DNA of 64,000 nt from Streptomyces asoensis. Its GTDB lineage: Bacteria > Actinomycetota > Actinomycetes > Streptomycetales > Streptomycetaceae. Shown here one piece after another: positions 25,501 to 35,132 of this stretch. The DNA lies in NCBI RefSeq assembly GCF_013085465.1, contig NZ_CP049838.1, forward strand, positions 5,084,001 through 5,148,000, read 5' to 3'. The notes under the pieces were generated by a model. It was given only the letters and a program-made list of their open reading frames with translations. It had not been told where the DNA came from and searched no databases. A program made the translations under genes and the position numbers. The first letter of the stretch is position 1. Every line of letters starts with the position of its first letter.

Positions 25501-26787
25501 ATGGCGCAAACGATCCCGATGACGACGACGATCCGGCAGGCGGGACGAGCCACGGGCCGGCTGCTCATCGCCGCGCTGATGGCCTTCGGCACCTATCTCT
25601 TCGTCACCGTGCTGCTCATCGCCGCCATCGGCACGCTCGTGGTCGTCGGCGCGTGGATGCTGCCCGAGGCGGTGCTGCTGATCCGCCGGATCGCCGGGGC
25701 CAAACGCCGTCAGGTCGCCGGCTGGACGGGCCGCGAGATCCCCGAGGCGTACGAGCCGCTCACCGGCACCCTGCGCGAGCGGCTGCGCACGGCCGTCCGC
25801 GACCCGGGCACCCTCGCCGACCTGCGCTGGATGGCCGCCCACTATGTCTACGGCTGGCTGGTGCTGCTCGCGCTGCCGCTGTGGCCGGTGGGGCTGGTCG
25901 TCGACGGGGTGTGGTGCGGGCTGCTGCGCCGGGACGCGGTCGTCCTGCCGTGGGTCGTCCGGCTCGCCGATGTCGAGGCGCGCTGGTCGGCGGCCCTGCT
26001 CAAGCCGTCGCCCAAGGCACGCCTCGCCGCCCGGGTCCGGGCGCTGACCGAGACCCGCGCCGACGCGATCGCCGCGCACGGTGCCGAACTGCGCCGTATC
26101 GAACGTGACCTGCACGACGGCGCCCAGGCCCGCCTGGTCGCCCTGTCCATGCGGATCGGGCTCGCCCAGCGGGCCTTCGACCGCGATCCGGACTCCGCGC
26201 GCAAACTCATGGCGGACGCGCAGGACCAGGCCGAACAGGCGCTCACGGAACTGCGGCACGTCGTCCGCGGCATCCATCCGCCGATCCTCACCGACCGCGG
26301 CCTCACGGGCGCGGTACGGGCGCTGGCCGCCGGCAGCGGGCTGGAGGTGACGGTGCGGGTGGAAGGACTCCTGGACAGCGGTGGCGTTGGCAGCAGCAGC
26401 AGCAGCAACGGCGGCGGGGGTGGTGGCGGTGGCGGTGGCCGCGGTGGGGCGGTCGGCCCGAGCGGTGGGCCGGGCGGCTCTGACGGTTCCCGCGGATATC
26501 GGGCGCCCGCCGCGGTGGAGGCCGCTGCCTACTTCGCGGTGGCGGAGGCGCTCACCAACGTCGTCAAGCACAGCGGGTCGCCGCGGGCGGCCGTCGAGCT
26601 GGTGCGGTTGCGGAACGGGCTGCGGGCGGTGGTGCGGGACGAGGGTCTCGGCGGCGCGGACGAAGGTGCGGGGTCCGGCTTGCTGGGGATCCGGCGCCGG
26701 GTGGCCGCGCTGGACGGCGTGGTGAACGTGGACAGCCCCGCCGGGGGACCGACCACGATCGCTGTGGAGCTGCCCTGTGTGTGGTGA
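25501..26787 (+). CDS. Sensor histidine kinase, NarL/DesK type (HisKA_3)
   Basis: 428 residues from ATG 25501; no clear ribosome site precedes it, so it may be leaderless. Two hydrophobic regions (LLIAALMAFGTYLFVTVLLI with its continuation, and VYGWLVLLALPLWPVGLVVD) form a small membrane sensor. The phosphoacceptor block ERDLHDGAQARLVALSM (His near 200) is HisKA_3, and the ATPase part has AEALTNVVKHS (N box) and GSGLLGIRRRV (G box). A Ser/Gly-rich insertion (residues about 295-345) separates the two. No response regulator is adjacent. Confidence 0.9.
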   Translation: MAQTIPMTTTIRQAGRATGRLLIAALMAFGTYLFVTVLLIAAIGTLVVVGAWMLPEAVLLIRRIAGAKRRQVAGWTGREIPEAYEPLTGTLRERLRTAVRDPGTLADLRWMAAHYVYGWLVLLALPLWPVGLVVDGVWCGLLRRDAVVLPWVVRLADVEARWSAALLKPSPKARLAARVRALTETRADAIAAHGAELRRIERDLHDGAQARLVALSMRIGLAQRAFDRDPDSARKLMADAQDQAEQALTELRHVVRGIHPPILTDRGLTGAVRALAAGSGLEVTVRVEGLLDSGGVGSSSSSNGGGGGGGGGGRGGAVGPSGGPGGSDGSRGYRAPAAVEAAAYFAVAEALTNVVKHSGSPRAAVELVRLRNGLRAVVRDEGLGGADEGAGSGLLGIRRRVAALDGVVNVDSPAGGPTTIAVELPCVW

Positions 26788-26851
26788 GACCTATGTGTGG
26801 TGAGACCTGTGCGCGGGGAGTGCGACGTGGGCGTTTTGGCCTGGAGGGCGT

Positions 26852-26865
26852 GTTTCACGTGAAAC
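26852..26865. other. parS site (perfect)
   Basis: GTTTCACGTGAAAC, the ParB-binding centromere palindrome of Streptomyces. It is intergenic, between the histidine kinase and the DUF2252 gene. Confidence 0.93.
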
Positions 26866-26956
26866 ATGCCCGCCGTCGTGGGGCCGCCGTCGTGGAGCCG
26901 TTGCCCACGGCGAGGGCGTGCGCCGGGTGGGCTGCCCCGCGGGGGCGGACGAGGGG

Positions 26957-26983
26957 TTTTCCACAGGCGGGAGGTTGTCCACA
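26957..26983 (+). promoter_or_regulatory. Pair of DnaA-box-like 9-mers
   Basis: TTTTCCACA (26957-26965) and TTGTCCACA (26975-26983) lie in the same orientation, 18 bp apart, in the gap before the DUF2252 gene and 90 bp from a parS site. Confidence 0.5.
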
Positions 26984-27079
26984 GGGGCTGCCGCCGTCCC
27001 GTCGTCGGGCTGTACGGTCGGCACGAGTTGATGTTCGGCTCGTCGAGCCGACGGACGTACGTGTGCGGGGGAGGCGGTC

Positions 27080-28558
27080 ATGGTGACCGAGGCCGGTGGT
27101 GCGGGGGCAGAGATGGGTGGGGCGCGCAGGCTTCCCCGAGTGCGGGGCTTCGCCGAGTGGCCCACCGAGCGGCCCGCCGCGGGACCGGAAGCGGGGGCGG
27201 CTCCGGGGACGCCGCAGCCGGGCTCGCCCAAGGAGGCGGGCAAGGCTCTGCGCGGCCGGGTGCCGCGGTCGTCACACGCCGCGTTCGACCTGGACCCCTC
27301 CCGGCCGGACGCGGTGGCGGCGGTCGAGGAGTCCAGCCGGGGCCGCATCCCGGAGCTGGCCCCGATTCGGGTCGGCCGGATGACGGCGACGCCGTTCGCG
27401 TTCCTGCGCGGCTCGGCCGGACTCATGGCGTACGACCTGGCCCGCACCGCCATGACCGGGATCCGCGCCCAGATCTGCGGCGACGCCCACGCCGCGAACT
27501 TCGGTCTGTACGGCGACGCGCGGGGCGGCCTGGTCATCGACCTGAACGACTTCGACGAGACCGTCGACGGCCCCTGGGAGTGGGACCTCAAGCGGCTCGC
27601 CGCCTCGCTGGTGCTCGCGGGCCGTGAGGCCGGCGCGGACGAGGACACCTGCCACAGGGCGGCGCACGGCGCGGCCGGCTCCTACCGCCGCACCATGCGG
27701 CTCCTGGCGAAGCTCCCCGTGCTGGACGCGTGGAACGCCATCGCCGACGAGGAACTGGTCTCCCACACCGACGCGCACGACCTGCTGGGCACCCTGGAGC
27801 GGGTCTCGGAGAAGGCGCGGGCCAACACCAGTGGACGGTTCGCGGCGAAGTCGACCGAGCCGACGGAGAACGGCGGCCGCCGCTTCGTCGACGCGCCGCC
27901 GGTGCTGCGCCGCGTTCCGGATGCGGAGGCCCACGCGGTGGCCGCGTCCCTGGAGCACTACCTGACCACCCTGTCCGAGGACCGCCATCCGCTGCTGGCC
28001 CGCCACGCGGTCCACGACGTCGCCTTCCGCATCGTCGGCACGGGCAGCGTGGGGACGAGGTCGTATGTGGTGCTGCTGCTCGACCACCGGGGCGAGCCGC
28101 TGATCCTCCAGGTGAAGGAGGCCCGCGCCTCGGCCCTGGTCCCGCATCTGGCGGCCGCCGGCTTCCAGGTGCCGGAGGTGGAGCACGAGGGACGCCGGGT
28201 GGTCATCGGCCAGAAGCGCATGCAGGTCGTCAGCGACATACTGCTGGGCTGGACGACGGTCGACGGACTCCCCTTCCAGGTACGGCAGTTCCGCAACCGC
28301 AAGGGCAGCGTCGACCCGGCCGCGCTCGCCGCCGACCAGGTCGACGACTACGGCCGGATGACCGGCGCGCTTCTCGCCCGCGCCCACTCCCACAGCGCCG
28401 ACCCCCGCCTCATCGCCGGCTACTGCGGCAAGAACGAGGAACTCGACGAGGCGATCGCCACCTTCGCCGTCGCCTACGCCGACCGCACCGAGGCGGATCA
28501 CTCGGATCTGGTGGCGGCGGTACGGGCGGGGCGGATCGCGGCGGAGACGGGCGTGTGA
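27080..28558 (+). CDS. DUF2252 family protein
   Basis: 492 residues. The first 45 residues are Gly/Ala/Pro-rich. The core shows RVPRSSHAAFDLDPSRPDA, PFAFLRGSAGLMAYDLA, QICGDAHAANFGLYGD and LVIDLNDFDETVDGPWEWDL, then VLLLDHRGEPLILQVKEA. HxN-like and DLNDFD motifs recall the catalytic loops of aminoglycoside/choline-kinase-like folds, so a phosphotransferase-type activity is plausible, but the family is uncharacterised. GTG 27080 is used; the real start could be a little downstream. Confidence 0.85.
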   Translation: MVTEAGGAGAEMGGARRLPRVRGFAEWPTERPAAGPEAGAAPGTPQPGSPKEAGKALRGRVPRSSHAAFDLDPSRPDAVAAVEESSRGRIPELAPIRVGRMTATPFAFLRGSAGLMAYDLARTAMTGIRAQICGDAHAANFGLYGDARGGLVIDLNDFDETVDGPWEWDLKRLAASLVLAGREAGADEDTCHRAAHGAAGSYRRTMRLLAKLPVLDAWNAIADEELVSHTDAHDLLGTLERVSEKARANTSGRFAAKSTEPTENGGRRFVDAPPVLRRVPDAEAHAVAASLEHYLTTLSEDRHPLLARHAVHDVAFRIVGTGSVGTRSYVVLLLDHRGEPLILQVKEARASALVPHLAAAGFQVPEVEHEGRRVVIGQKRMQVVSDILLGWTTVDGLPFQVRQFRNRKGSVDPAALAADQVDDYGRMTGALLARAHSHSADPRLIAGYCGKNEELDEAIATFAVAYADRTEADHSDLVAAVRAGRIAAETGV

Positions 28559-28661
28559 GGCGCGGGCGGGCGGAGCCGGAGCAGGGGGAGCCCGGGCAGG
28601 GTGACCCCTGCGGGACGGTCGGCCTGGTGGGTTCGGGGGAGCGTTGGCCTAGGCTGGTCGG

Positions 28662-29459
28662 GTGACGACCCCCGAAGCTGAGCAGCCCCGGCCCGAGGCA
28701 CGGCTGGAGCAGGCCGTGCGGGCCGCCGAGCAGGCGTTGATCGAGTTCGAGATCGCGGTGGAGACCTTCCGCGTCGAGGTCGAGAACTTCTCGCGGCTCC
28801 ACCATCAGAAACTCGGCCCGATGTACGCCCGGCTCGACGAACTGGATGCCCAGATCGCCGAGGCCAGGGCCGCGCGCAGCGGTGATCCCGAGGACAAGCG
28901 CAAGGCCGCCGAGGCGCGGGCCAGGGTCATGCCGATGCCCGGGGTCGAGGAACTGTTCCACGGCTGGATGGACGGCGAAGGGCTGTTCCCCGAGGCCGAG
29001 GCGATGCTCACGGACCAGTCGGTCCGGCCCCCGCAGCGGGTGCGGCCCAGCGAGGAGGCCCGCAAGCTGTACCGCGAGCTGGCCCGCAAGGCGCACCCGG
29101 ACCTGGCCCAGGAGGATGCCGAGCGGGCCCGGCGGGAGGAGTTCATCACCCGCGTCAACGCGGCCTACGCCCGTGGCGAGGTAGCGCTGCTGCGCGAGCT
29201 GGCCGAGGAGTGGGCGGCCGGTCCGGCGCCCGCGGAGCGGAGCCCGAGCCCCAGCGAGGAGCTCTACGCCCGTCTCGAGTGGCTCGCTCAGCGCAAGGAG
29301 ATGCTCGCGCTGGTCGCCCGGGAACTGGAGGAGAGCGCGATCGGCTCGATGCTCCGCATGGCGCCGGAGGACCCCGACCGGCTCCTGGACGAGATCGCCG
29401 ACAAGCTCCTCGCGGACGTCGCCGCCCGGGAGGCGGAGCTGGCCGAGCTGGTGGGCTAG
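28662..29459 (+). CDS. J-domain-like protein
   Basis: 265 residues from GTG 28662. Residues about 10-80 form a coiled coil (RAAEQALIEFEIAVETFRVE). After an acidic linker, EARKLYRELARKAHPDLAQE (near residue 135) contains helix II and the HPD motif that stimulates DnaK ATPase; a further helical region follows. Lacks the Gly/Phe and zinc-finger parts of DnaJ, so it may target Hsp70 to a specific client. Placed between the DUF2252 and rhodanese genes, all in one direction. Confidence 0.75.
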   Translation: MTTPEAEQPRPEARLEQAVRAAEQALIEFEIAVETFRVEVENFSRLHHQKLGPMYARLDELDAQIAEARAARSGDPEDKRKAAEARARVMPMPGVEELFHGWMDGEGLFPEAEAMLTDQSVRPPQRVRPSEEARKLYRELARKAHPDLAQEDAERARREEFITRVNAAYARGEVALLRELAEEWAAGPAPAERSPSPSEELYARLEWLAQRKEMLALVARELEESAIGSMLRMAPEDPDRLLDEIADKLLADVAAREAELAELVG

Positions 29460-29502
29460 CGGACCGGTCGTGTCGTATGCCCGGTCGGGTAGCGTCGGGC
29501 AC

Positions 29503-29850
29503 ATGAGTTTCGGAGCTGGTGTGCCCACGGTCGAGGTCGGCGACCTCAAGGACGACGACTTCCTGCTGGACGTCCGCGAGGACGACGAGTGGCAGGCGGG
29601 TCACGCCGAAGGGGCACTGCACATCCCCATCAGCGAGTTCGTCGCCCGCTACGGTGAGCTGACCGAGGCGGCTCCGCAGGACGGTCGGGTCCATGTGATC
29701 TGCCGCTCCGGCGGTCGGTCGGCCCAGGTCACCATGTACCTCGTCCAGCAGGGCATCGACGCCGTGAACGTCGACGGCGGCATGCAGTTCTGGGCCGCCA
29801 CGGGCCGCCCGGTCGTCACGGACGAGGGCAACCCGGGCTCCGTCCTGTAA
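29503..29850 (+). CDS. Rhodanese-like single-domain protein
   Basis: 115 residues from ATG 29503, no strong ribosome site. Rhodanese fold with LDVREDDEWQAGHAEGALHI (CH2A motif) and active-site Cys in VICRSGGRSAQVTMYL. Should carry persulfide sulfur or act in sulfur transfer or detoxification; the acceptor is unknown. It lies 43 bp after the J-domain gene and may be co-transcribed. Confidence 0.9.
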   Translation: MSFGAGVPTVEVGDLKDDDFLLDVREDDEWQAGHAEGALHIPISEFVARYGELTEAAPQDGRVHVICRSGGRSAQVTMYLVQQGIDAVNVDGGMQFWAATGRPVVTDEGNPGSVL

Positions 29851-29940
29851 GTCGTCGGACCGGCAGGTCGTTGGACTGGTCGGTGGTCGGACCGGTGGTG
29901 GCCTCGTCGGGGCGGCCGGTTCGTCCTGCCGGGGTGGGCG

Positions 29941-31137
29941 TCAGCCGAGGGGGTGGGCGGCCAGTAGGTCGCCCAGGGCTTCCTCGTGTGCCGCGGCCGG
30001 GCCGAGCGACAGTTCCAGGTGTTTGGCCCAGGCGTGGTACCGGTGCAGTGGGTAGTCGACGTCGGCGCCGAAGCCTCCGTGCAGATGCTGTGCGGTCTGC
30101 ACGACCCGCCGTACGCCTTCCGAGGCCCAGATCTTGGCCACGGCGACATCCCCGGAGGCCGGCAGTGCGCCCGGCGCCCCGGAGGCGATCCGCCAAGCGG
30201 CCTGCCACAGCGTGACCTCCATCGCGCGCAGGTCGATGTAGCGGTCGGCGGCCTGCACGGCGACGGCCTGGAAAGTAGCGATGGGGTGTCCGAACTGCTC
30301 CCGCTTGCCTGCGTACTCGCCGGTCATCGCCAGTACGCGCTCGCCCAGCCCGAGCGCCTGCGCGCAGGTCCCCGTGGTGAGCAGGGCGCGCAGCCATTCC
30401 CAGGCGCCGTCGGCGGTGATGACGTCCCGGTCGGCGATCCTCGCCGATTCGAGGCGCAGTTCGCCGAGCCGCTCACCGGTGGTGGAGACCTGCTCGGCGA
30501 GCACGACTCCTTCGTGCCCGCGTGCGACGACGGCGAGGACGCTCCGGTCGTCCCCGGTGCGCGCCGGTACGACGACGAAGTCGGCGTCGTACGCCCACGG
30601 CACCACCGTCTGCACCCCGTCCAGCACCCACTCGCCGGCGCCCGGCTCCCCCGGGCCGCCCGCTCCCTGTCCGTCGCCCGTGTCCCTCCCGTGGGCCGTG
30701 CCGTTCTGCCGTGCGGTCACGGCGAGTTCGGCCGGATCGTGGCCGGTGCGGCCGTTCGCGGCGACGGTGAGGACGATCTCGCCCCGGCCGGCCCGGGCGA
30801 GCAGGGACGACTTCAACTCCGGGCCACCGTAGGCCTCCAGGGCGGCTGCGGCCGCGCTGCTCTCCAGCAGCGGTACCCGTGCCAGCACCTTGGACGCCTC
30901 GCGCAGCACCAGACAGAGCGCGATCGCGTCGAGGCCCGCCCCGCCGAACTCCTCGTCCAGCAGGAGGCTCAGCAGGTCCGCCGAGGCGAGCCTGGCCCAC
31001 AGGGCGCGGTCGAAGTCGTCGGCCACGGCGCCCCTGGTGAGCGCGGGGCTCGGCACGTCGTCGGGGGCGACCCCGGCGAACACCCCCCGCGCCGCCTCCG
31101 CCGCTGCCTGCTGCTCCTCGGTGAAGGTGAAGTCCAC
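29941..31137 (-). CDS. Acyl-CoA dehydrogenase, FAD-dependent
   Basis: 398 residues from GTG 31137 (GGGAGGAC upstream). It has the N-terminal helical domain (FTEEQQAAAEAARGVF), an LLDEEFGGAGLD block, a middle beta domain with a Gly/Asp-rich loop (residues about 155-180) and the C-terminal FAD domain (YAGKREQFGHPIATFQ, QTAQHLHGGFGADVDYPLHR). The usual catalytic glutamate near the C-terminus is not obvious; this resembles the subunits of steroid or branched side-chain acyl-CoA dehydrogenases, which work as heteromers. A KstR-type palindrome lies 46-59 bp upstream. Divergent partner genes for a heteromer are not in the window. Confidence 0.87.
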   Translation of the reverse strand: MDFTFTEEQQAAAEAARGVFAGVAPDDVPSPALTRGAVADDFDRALWARLASADLLSLLLDEEFGGAGLDAIALCLVLREASKVLARVPLLESSAAAAALEAYGGPELKSSLLARAGRGEIVLTVAANGRTGHDPAELAVTARQNGTAHGRDTGDGQGAGGPGEPGAGEWVLDGVQTVVPWAYDADFVVVPARTGDDRSVLAVVARGHEGVVLAEQVSTTGERLGELRLESARIADRDVITADGAWEWLRALLTTGTCAQALGLGERVLAMTGEYAGKREQFGHPIATFQAVAVQAADRYIDLRAMEVTLWQAAWRIASGAPGALPASGDVAVAKIWASEGVRRVVQTAQHLHGGFGADVDYPLHRYHAWAKHLELSLGPAAAHEEALGDLLAAHPLG

Positions 31138-31182
31138 GGCCTGTCCTCCCGACGGGTCAGCTGATCTGACGGAGCGTCAAGA

Positions 31183-31196
31183 TAGAACAGGTTCTA
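31183..31196. promoter_or_regulatory. KstR-type operator
   Basis: TAGAAC-AG-GTTCTA is a perfect inverted repeat that fits TnnAACnnGTTnnA, the recognition pattern of the TetR-family repressor KstR of cholesterol catabolism. It lies just upstream of the acyl-CoA dehydrogenase. Confidence 0.65.
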
Positions 31197-31236
31197 GAAG
31201 AAGGGAACGGTCGGTCGCCCCCTCATCGCGTGCTGC

Positions 31237-32298
31237 TCACCGGTCGAAGTCCACCTCCACCGCCTCCGTCAGCGGATGCGACTGGCAGGCCAGCACATAC
31301 CCGGAGTCCGTCTCCTCCGGTTCCAGCGCGAAGTTGCGGTCCATGCGCACCTCGCCGGAGACCAGGAAGGCCCGGCAGGTCCCGCACACCCCGCCCTTGC
31401 AGGCGTAGGGCGCGTCCGGCCGGTTGCGCAGCACCGTCTCCAGGACCGACTCCCCGTCCCGCACGGGCCAGCTGCCGCCCCGGCCGTCGAGCCGGGCGGT
31501 CACGGTGCTGTGGGCGGGAGCCGCCACGCGCGCCGGGGGCGCCGTGACCTCCACGTGGAAGATCTCCTCGTGGATCCGGGACCGCGCGACCCCGATCTCC
31601 CGCAGCGCCTGCTCCGCGCCCTGGACGAGGCCGAACGGTCCGCACAGGAACCACCCCGACACCTCCGCCACCGGCAGCAGCGACGGCAGCAGTCCGGTCA
31701 GCCGCTCCCGGTCCAGCCGCCCGGACGGCAGCCCGGCCTGCTGCTCCTCCCGGGAGAGCACGGTGACCAGCTGGAACCGCTCGGGATACCTGTCCTTGAG
31801 GTCGGCGACCTCCTCCAGGAACATCGTCGAGGCGGCCGTCCGGTCGCTGCGGATGAGGCAGAAGCGGGCCGCGGGCTCGCGGGCCAGCAGTGTCGAGACG
31901 ATCGACAGCACCGGCGTGATCCCGCTGCCGCCGACGATCGCGGCGTACCGGCCGGGCGCGGGGGCGAGGGTGAACCGGCCGGCCGGCGTCATCACGTCCA
32001 GCTCGTCGCCGACGGCGATCTCCTTCAGCGCGTACGTCGAGAAGGCCCCGCCCTCGACCAGCCGCACGCCCACCCGCAGCGTGCCGGGCCCCGCACCGTC
32101 GGGATCGGGTGCGGGCGAGCAGATCGAGTACGTCCGCCTGACCTCGGTCCCGTCGACCACGCGGCGCAGGGCGAGATGCTGGCCGGGCGCGTGCCGGTAC
32201 TCCTCGCGCAGCGCGTCGGGGACCGTGAGGGTGAGGGTGACGGAGTCGTCGGTGAGGTGGTCCACCGCGGCCACCTGGAGCGGGTGGAAGCGGGCCAT
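31237..32298 (-). CDS. paaE: Phenylacetyl-CoA epoxidase reductase subunit PaaE
   Basis: 353 residues from ATG 32298, overlapping the paaD stop by 3 bp. FAD-binding RRTYSICS, NAD-binding IVGGSGITPVLS and FLCGPFG, and a C-terminal plant-type 2Fe-2S ferredoxin with CKGGVCGTCRAFL and a last Cys in YVLACQSHP. It passes electrons from NADPH to the PaaA di-iron centre. Last gene of paaABCDE. An upstream in-frame GTG (32301) would add only one residue. Confidence 0.95.
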   Translation of the reverse strand: MARFHPLQVAAVDHLTDDSVTLTLTVPDALREEYRHAPGQHLALRRVVDGTEVRRTYSICSPAPDPDGAGPGTLRVGVRLVEGGAFSTYALKEIAVGDELDVMTPAGRFTLAPAPGRYAAIVGGSGITPVLSIVSTLLAREPAARFCLIRSDRTAASTMFLEEVADLKDRYPERFQLVTVLSREEQQAGLPSGRLDRERLTGLLPSLLPVAEVSGWFLCGPFGLVQGAEQALREIGVARSRIHEEIFHVEVTAPPARVAAPAHSTVTARLDGRGGSWPVRDGESVLETVLRNRPDAPYACKGGVCGTCRAFLVSGEVRMDRNFALEPEETDSGYVLACQSHPLTEAVEVDFDR

Positions 32299-32837
32299 CA
32301 CAACTCCTTGAAGTGGTCGAAGGGTTCACGGCAGGCGAGGCAGCGCCGCAGCGCCTTGCAGGCGGTGGAGGAGAAGCGGCTGAGCAGCTCGGTGTCGGCG
32401 GAGCCGCAGTGCGGGCAGCGGATCGGCTCCAAGGCCGCGCCCATGTCCACGCCCCGGGTTCGGGTGGGGCCCAGGGTGATGCCGACCGGTTCGGCTGCCT
32501 CTCGCACGCGTGGCGGTGCGATGCCGAACTCCCGGAGTTTTCGGCGTCCTTCGGCGGAGATGTCGTCGGTCGACCAGGCGGGGGACAGCACCGTGCGCAC
32601 GCTGACCTCCCGGACCCCGTGTGCGTGCAGCGCCCGTTCGATGTCCACGGACATCGCCTCCACCGCCGGGCAGCCGGTGTAGGTGGGGGTCAGCTCGACC
32701 TCGACGGCGTCCGCGTCCCGTACGTGCACCGCGCGCACGACACCGAGTTCCCGGAGGGTGACCACGGGCAGTTCGGGGTCGGGCACCGAGCCGGCGACCT
32801 CGAGGAGTTCCGCCTCCAGCGGGGTGAGCGTCACCAT
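32298..32837 (-). CDS. paaD: PaaD, assembly factor of phenylacetyl-CoA epoxidase
   Basis: 179 residues from ATG 32837. A DUF59/MIP18-type domain (SVPDPELPVVTLRELGVVRA, TPTYTGCPAVEAM) is followed by a zinc-ribbon-like end with CPHCGSADTELLS and CLACREPF. PaaD is needed for Fe-S maturation of the epoxidase complex. It overlaps paaC by 7 bp and paaE by 3 bp. Confidence 0.95.
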   Translation of the reverse strand: MVTLTPLEAELLEVAGSVPDPELPVVTLRELGVVRAVHVRDADAVEVELTPTYTGCPAVEAMSVDIERALHAHGVREVSVRTVLSPAWSTDDISAEGRRKLREFGIAPPRVREAAEPVGITLGPTRTRGVDMGAALEPIRCPHCGSADTELLSRFSSTACKALRRCLACREPFDHFKEL

Positions 32838-33553
32838 GACGCGCCCGGGTGGCTGCGGTGCAGATGCTGCATCTCGGCGAGCATCCGGCCGAAGGACTCG
32901 GTGTGCAGGCCCTCGCGGCCCGCGCCGGCGCTCCAGGCTCCGGTGCGCGAGCCCTCGGGCACGGCCAGGCCGGCCCGCCCCAGCACGCTCCGCACCGACT
33001 CCAGCCAGACCGACTCCAGCTCCGACCGGTCGAGGTCGAGGCCGTCCAGGGGGGCGAACATCTCCCCGGTGAACCGCCACAGTGCCGTGCAGGCCCGCTG
33101 CATCCGCTCGTGGCTCTCCTCGGTGCCGTCGCCGAGCCGCAGCGTCCACTGTTCGGCGTGGTCGCGGTGGTAGGCGACCTCCTTGACGGCCTTCGCCGCC
33201 AGTCCGGTGAACGGGCCCTCCACGGCCGCCAGCCGCGCGTACAGCAGGTGCTGGTAGGTGGAGAAGTACAGCTGGCGGGCGATGGTGTGGGCGAAGTCGC
33301 CGTTGGGCTGCTCGACCAACTGGAGGTTGCGGAAGGCGCGTTCCTCGCGCAGGTACGCCAACTCGTCCTCGTCGCCGGCCATCGACAGCAGGATCCGGGC
33401 CTGGCCCAGCAGATCGAGGGCGATGTTGGCGAGGGCGACCTCCTCCTCGAGGACGGGCGCGTGGCCCATCCACTCCCCCAGGCGGTGGGAGAGCACCAGG
33501 GCGTCGTCGCCGAGGGCGAGGGCGGCGGTGTGGGTGTGCGTCGTCGTGGTCAC
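32831..33553 (-). CDS. paaC: Phenylacetyl-CoA epoxidase structural subunit PaaC
   Basis: 240 residues from GTG 33553, GTGA overlap with paaB. All-helical ferritin-like fold with EEEVALANIALDLLGQARIL and EVAYHRDHAEQW, degenerate compared with the di-iron site of PaaA. It stabilises PaaA in the multicomponent epoxidase that converts phenylacetyl-CoA to its 1,2-epoxide. Confidence 0.95.
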   Translation of the reverse strand: MTTTTHTHTAALALGDDALVLSHRLGEWMGHAPVLEEEVALANIALDLLGQARILLSMAGDEDELAYLREERAFRNLQLVEQPNGDFAHTIARQLYFSTYQHLLYARLAAVEGPFTGLAAKAVKEVAYHRDHAEQWTLRLGDGTEESHERMQRACTALWRFTGEMFAPLDGLDLDRSELESVWLESVRSVLGRAGLAVPEGSRTGAWSAGAGREGLHTESFGRMLAEMQHLHRSHPGASW

Positions 33554-33833
33554 AGGTGCTTCACCCCTTCCGGGATCTCGTAGAACGTCGGGTGCCGGTA
33601 CGGCTTGTCGGCGGACGGTTCGAAGAACGGATCCTTCTCGTCCGGTGAGGAGGCCGTGATCGCGGAGGACGGCACGACCCAGATCGAGACGCCCTCGCCG
33701 CGCCGGGTGTACAGGTCGCGCGCGTTGCGCAGGGCGAACTCGGCGTCCGGCGCGTGCAGGCTGCCGGCGTGGGTGTGGGAGAGGCCGCGCCGGGAGCGCA
33801 CGAAGACCTCCCACAGGGGCCAGTCGGTGTTCG

Positions 33834-33837
<4 letters not shown>
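33550..33837 (-). CDS. paaB: Phenylacetyl-CoA epoxidase subunit PaaB
   Basis: 95 residues, ATGA overlap with paa[21 protein letters not shown] and the C-terminal [14 protein letters not shown] are family signatures. The small subunit helps assemble the PaaAC oligomers. Confidence 0.95.
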
Positions 33838-34847
<1,010 letters not shown>

Positions 34848-34913
34848 GCGGTCCCCCTTGACCTTGGGCCTCGGCTCGGTGCCTTGGCCTCGGCTCTACC
34901 CGAGCCTTCTCCC

Positions 34914-34929
34914 GACCGATCGTTCGGTC
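34914..34929. promoter_or_regulatory. PaaR-type operator upstream of paaA
   Basis: Perfect palindrome GACCGA-TCGT-TCGGTC, the reverse complement of the 14-bp site at 39888-39901 extended by a base each side. It is placed where it could block paaA transcription. Inferred target of the TetR regulator encoded at 41478. Confidence 0.75.
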
Positions 34930-34973
34930 CGTGCGATTCCATGGTGGGACGGCCGTCGTAAGGTGTCAACCGC

Positions 34974-35006
34974 TGTGGATAACCTGCGGGCATCCCCTGT
35001 GGACAA
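34974..35006 (-). promoter_or_regulatory. Pair of DnaA-box-like 9-mers
   Basis: On the minus strand, TTATCCACA (34974-34982) and TTGTCCACA (34998-35006) are 24 bp apart in the divergent gap between paaA and the DUF5819 gene. Confidence 0.5.
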
Positions 35007-35132
35007 CCCGCCCCGGCCCTGTGCCGGCCCGGGTGTCGCGGGGAGGGGGCTGCGCCGAACGGGTGAGGCTGAGTACCGTTCGCGATTGCGCGACGCAGCG
35101 CGAAGACGACCGGCATCGGGGAACGGGGCGGA

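Noticed and set aside
31551..31568. CCACGTGG core in paaE resembling parS
   Set aside because: It lacks the TTTCACGTGAAA arms and is explained by coding sequence.
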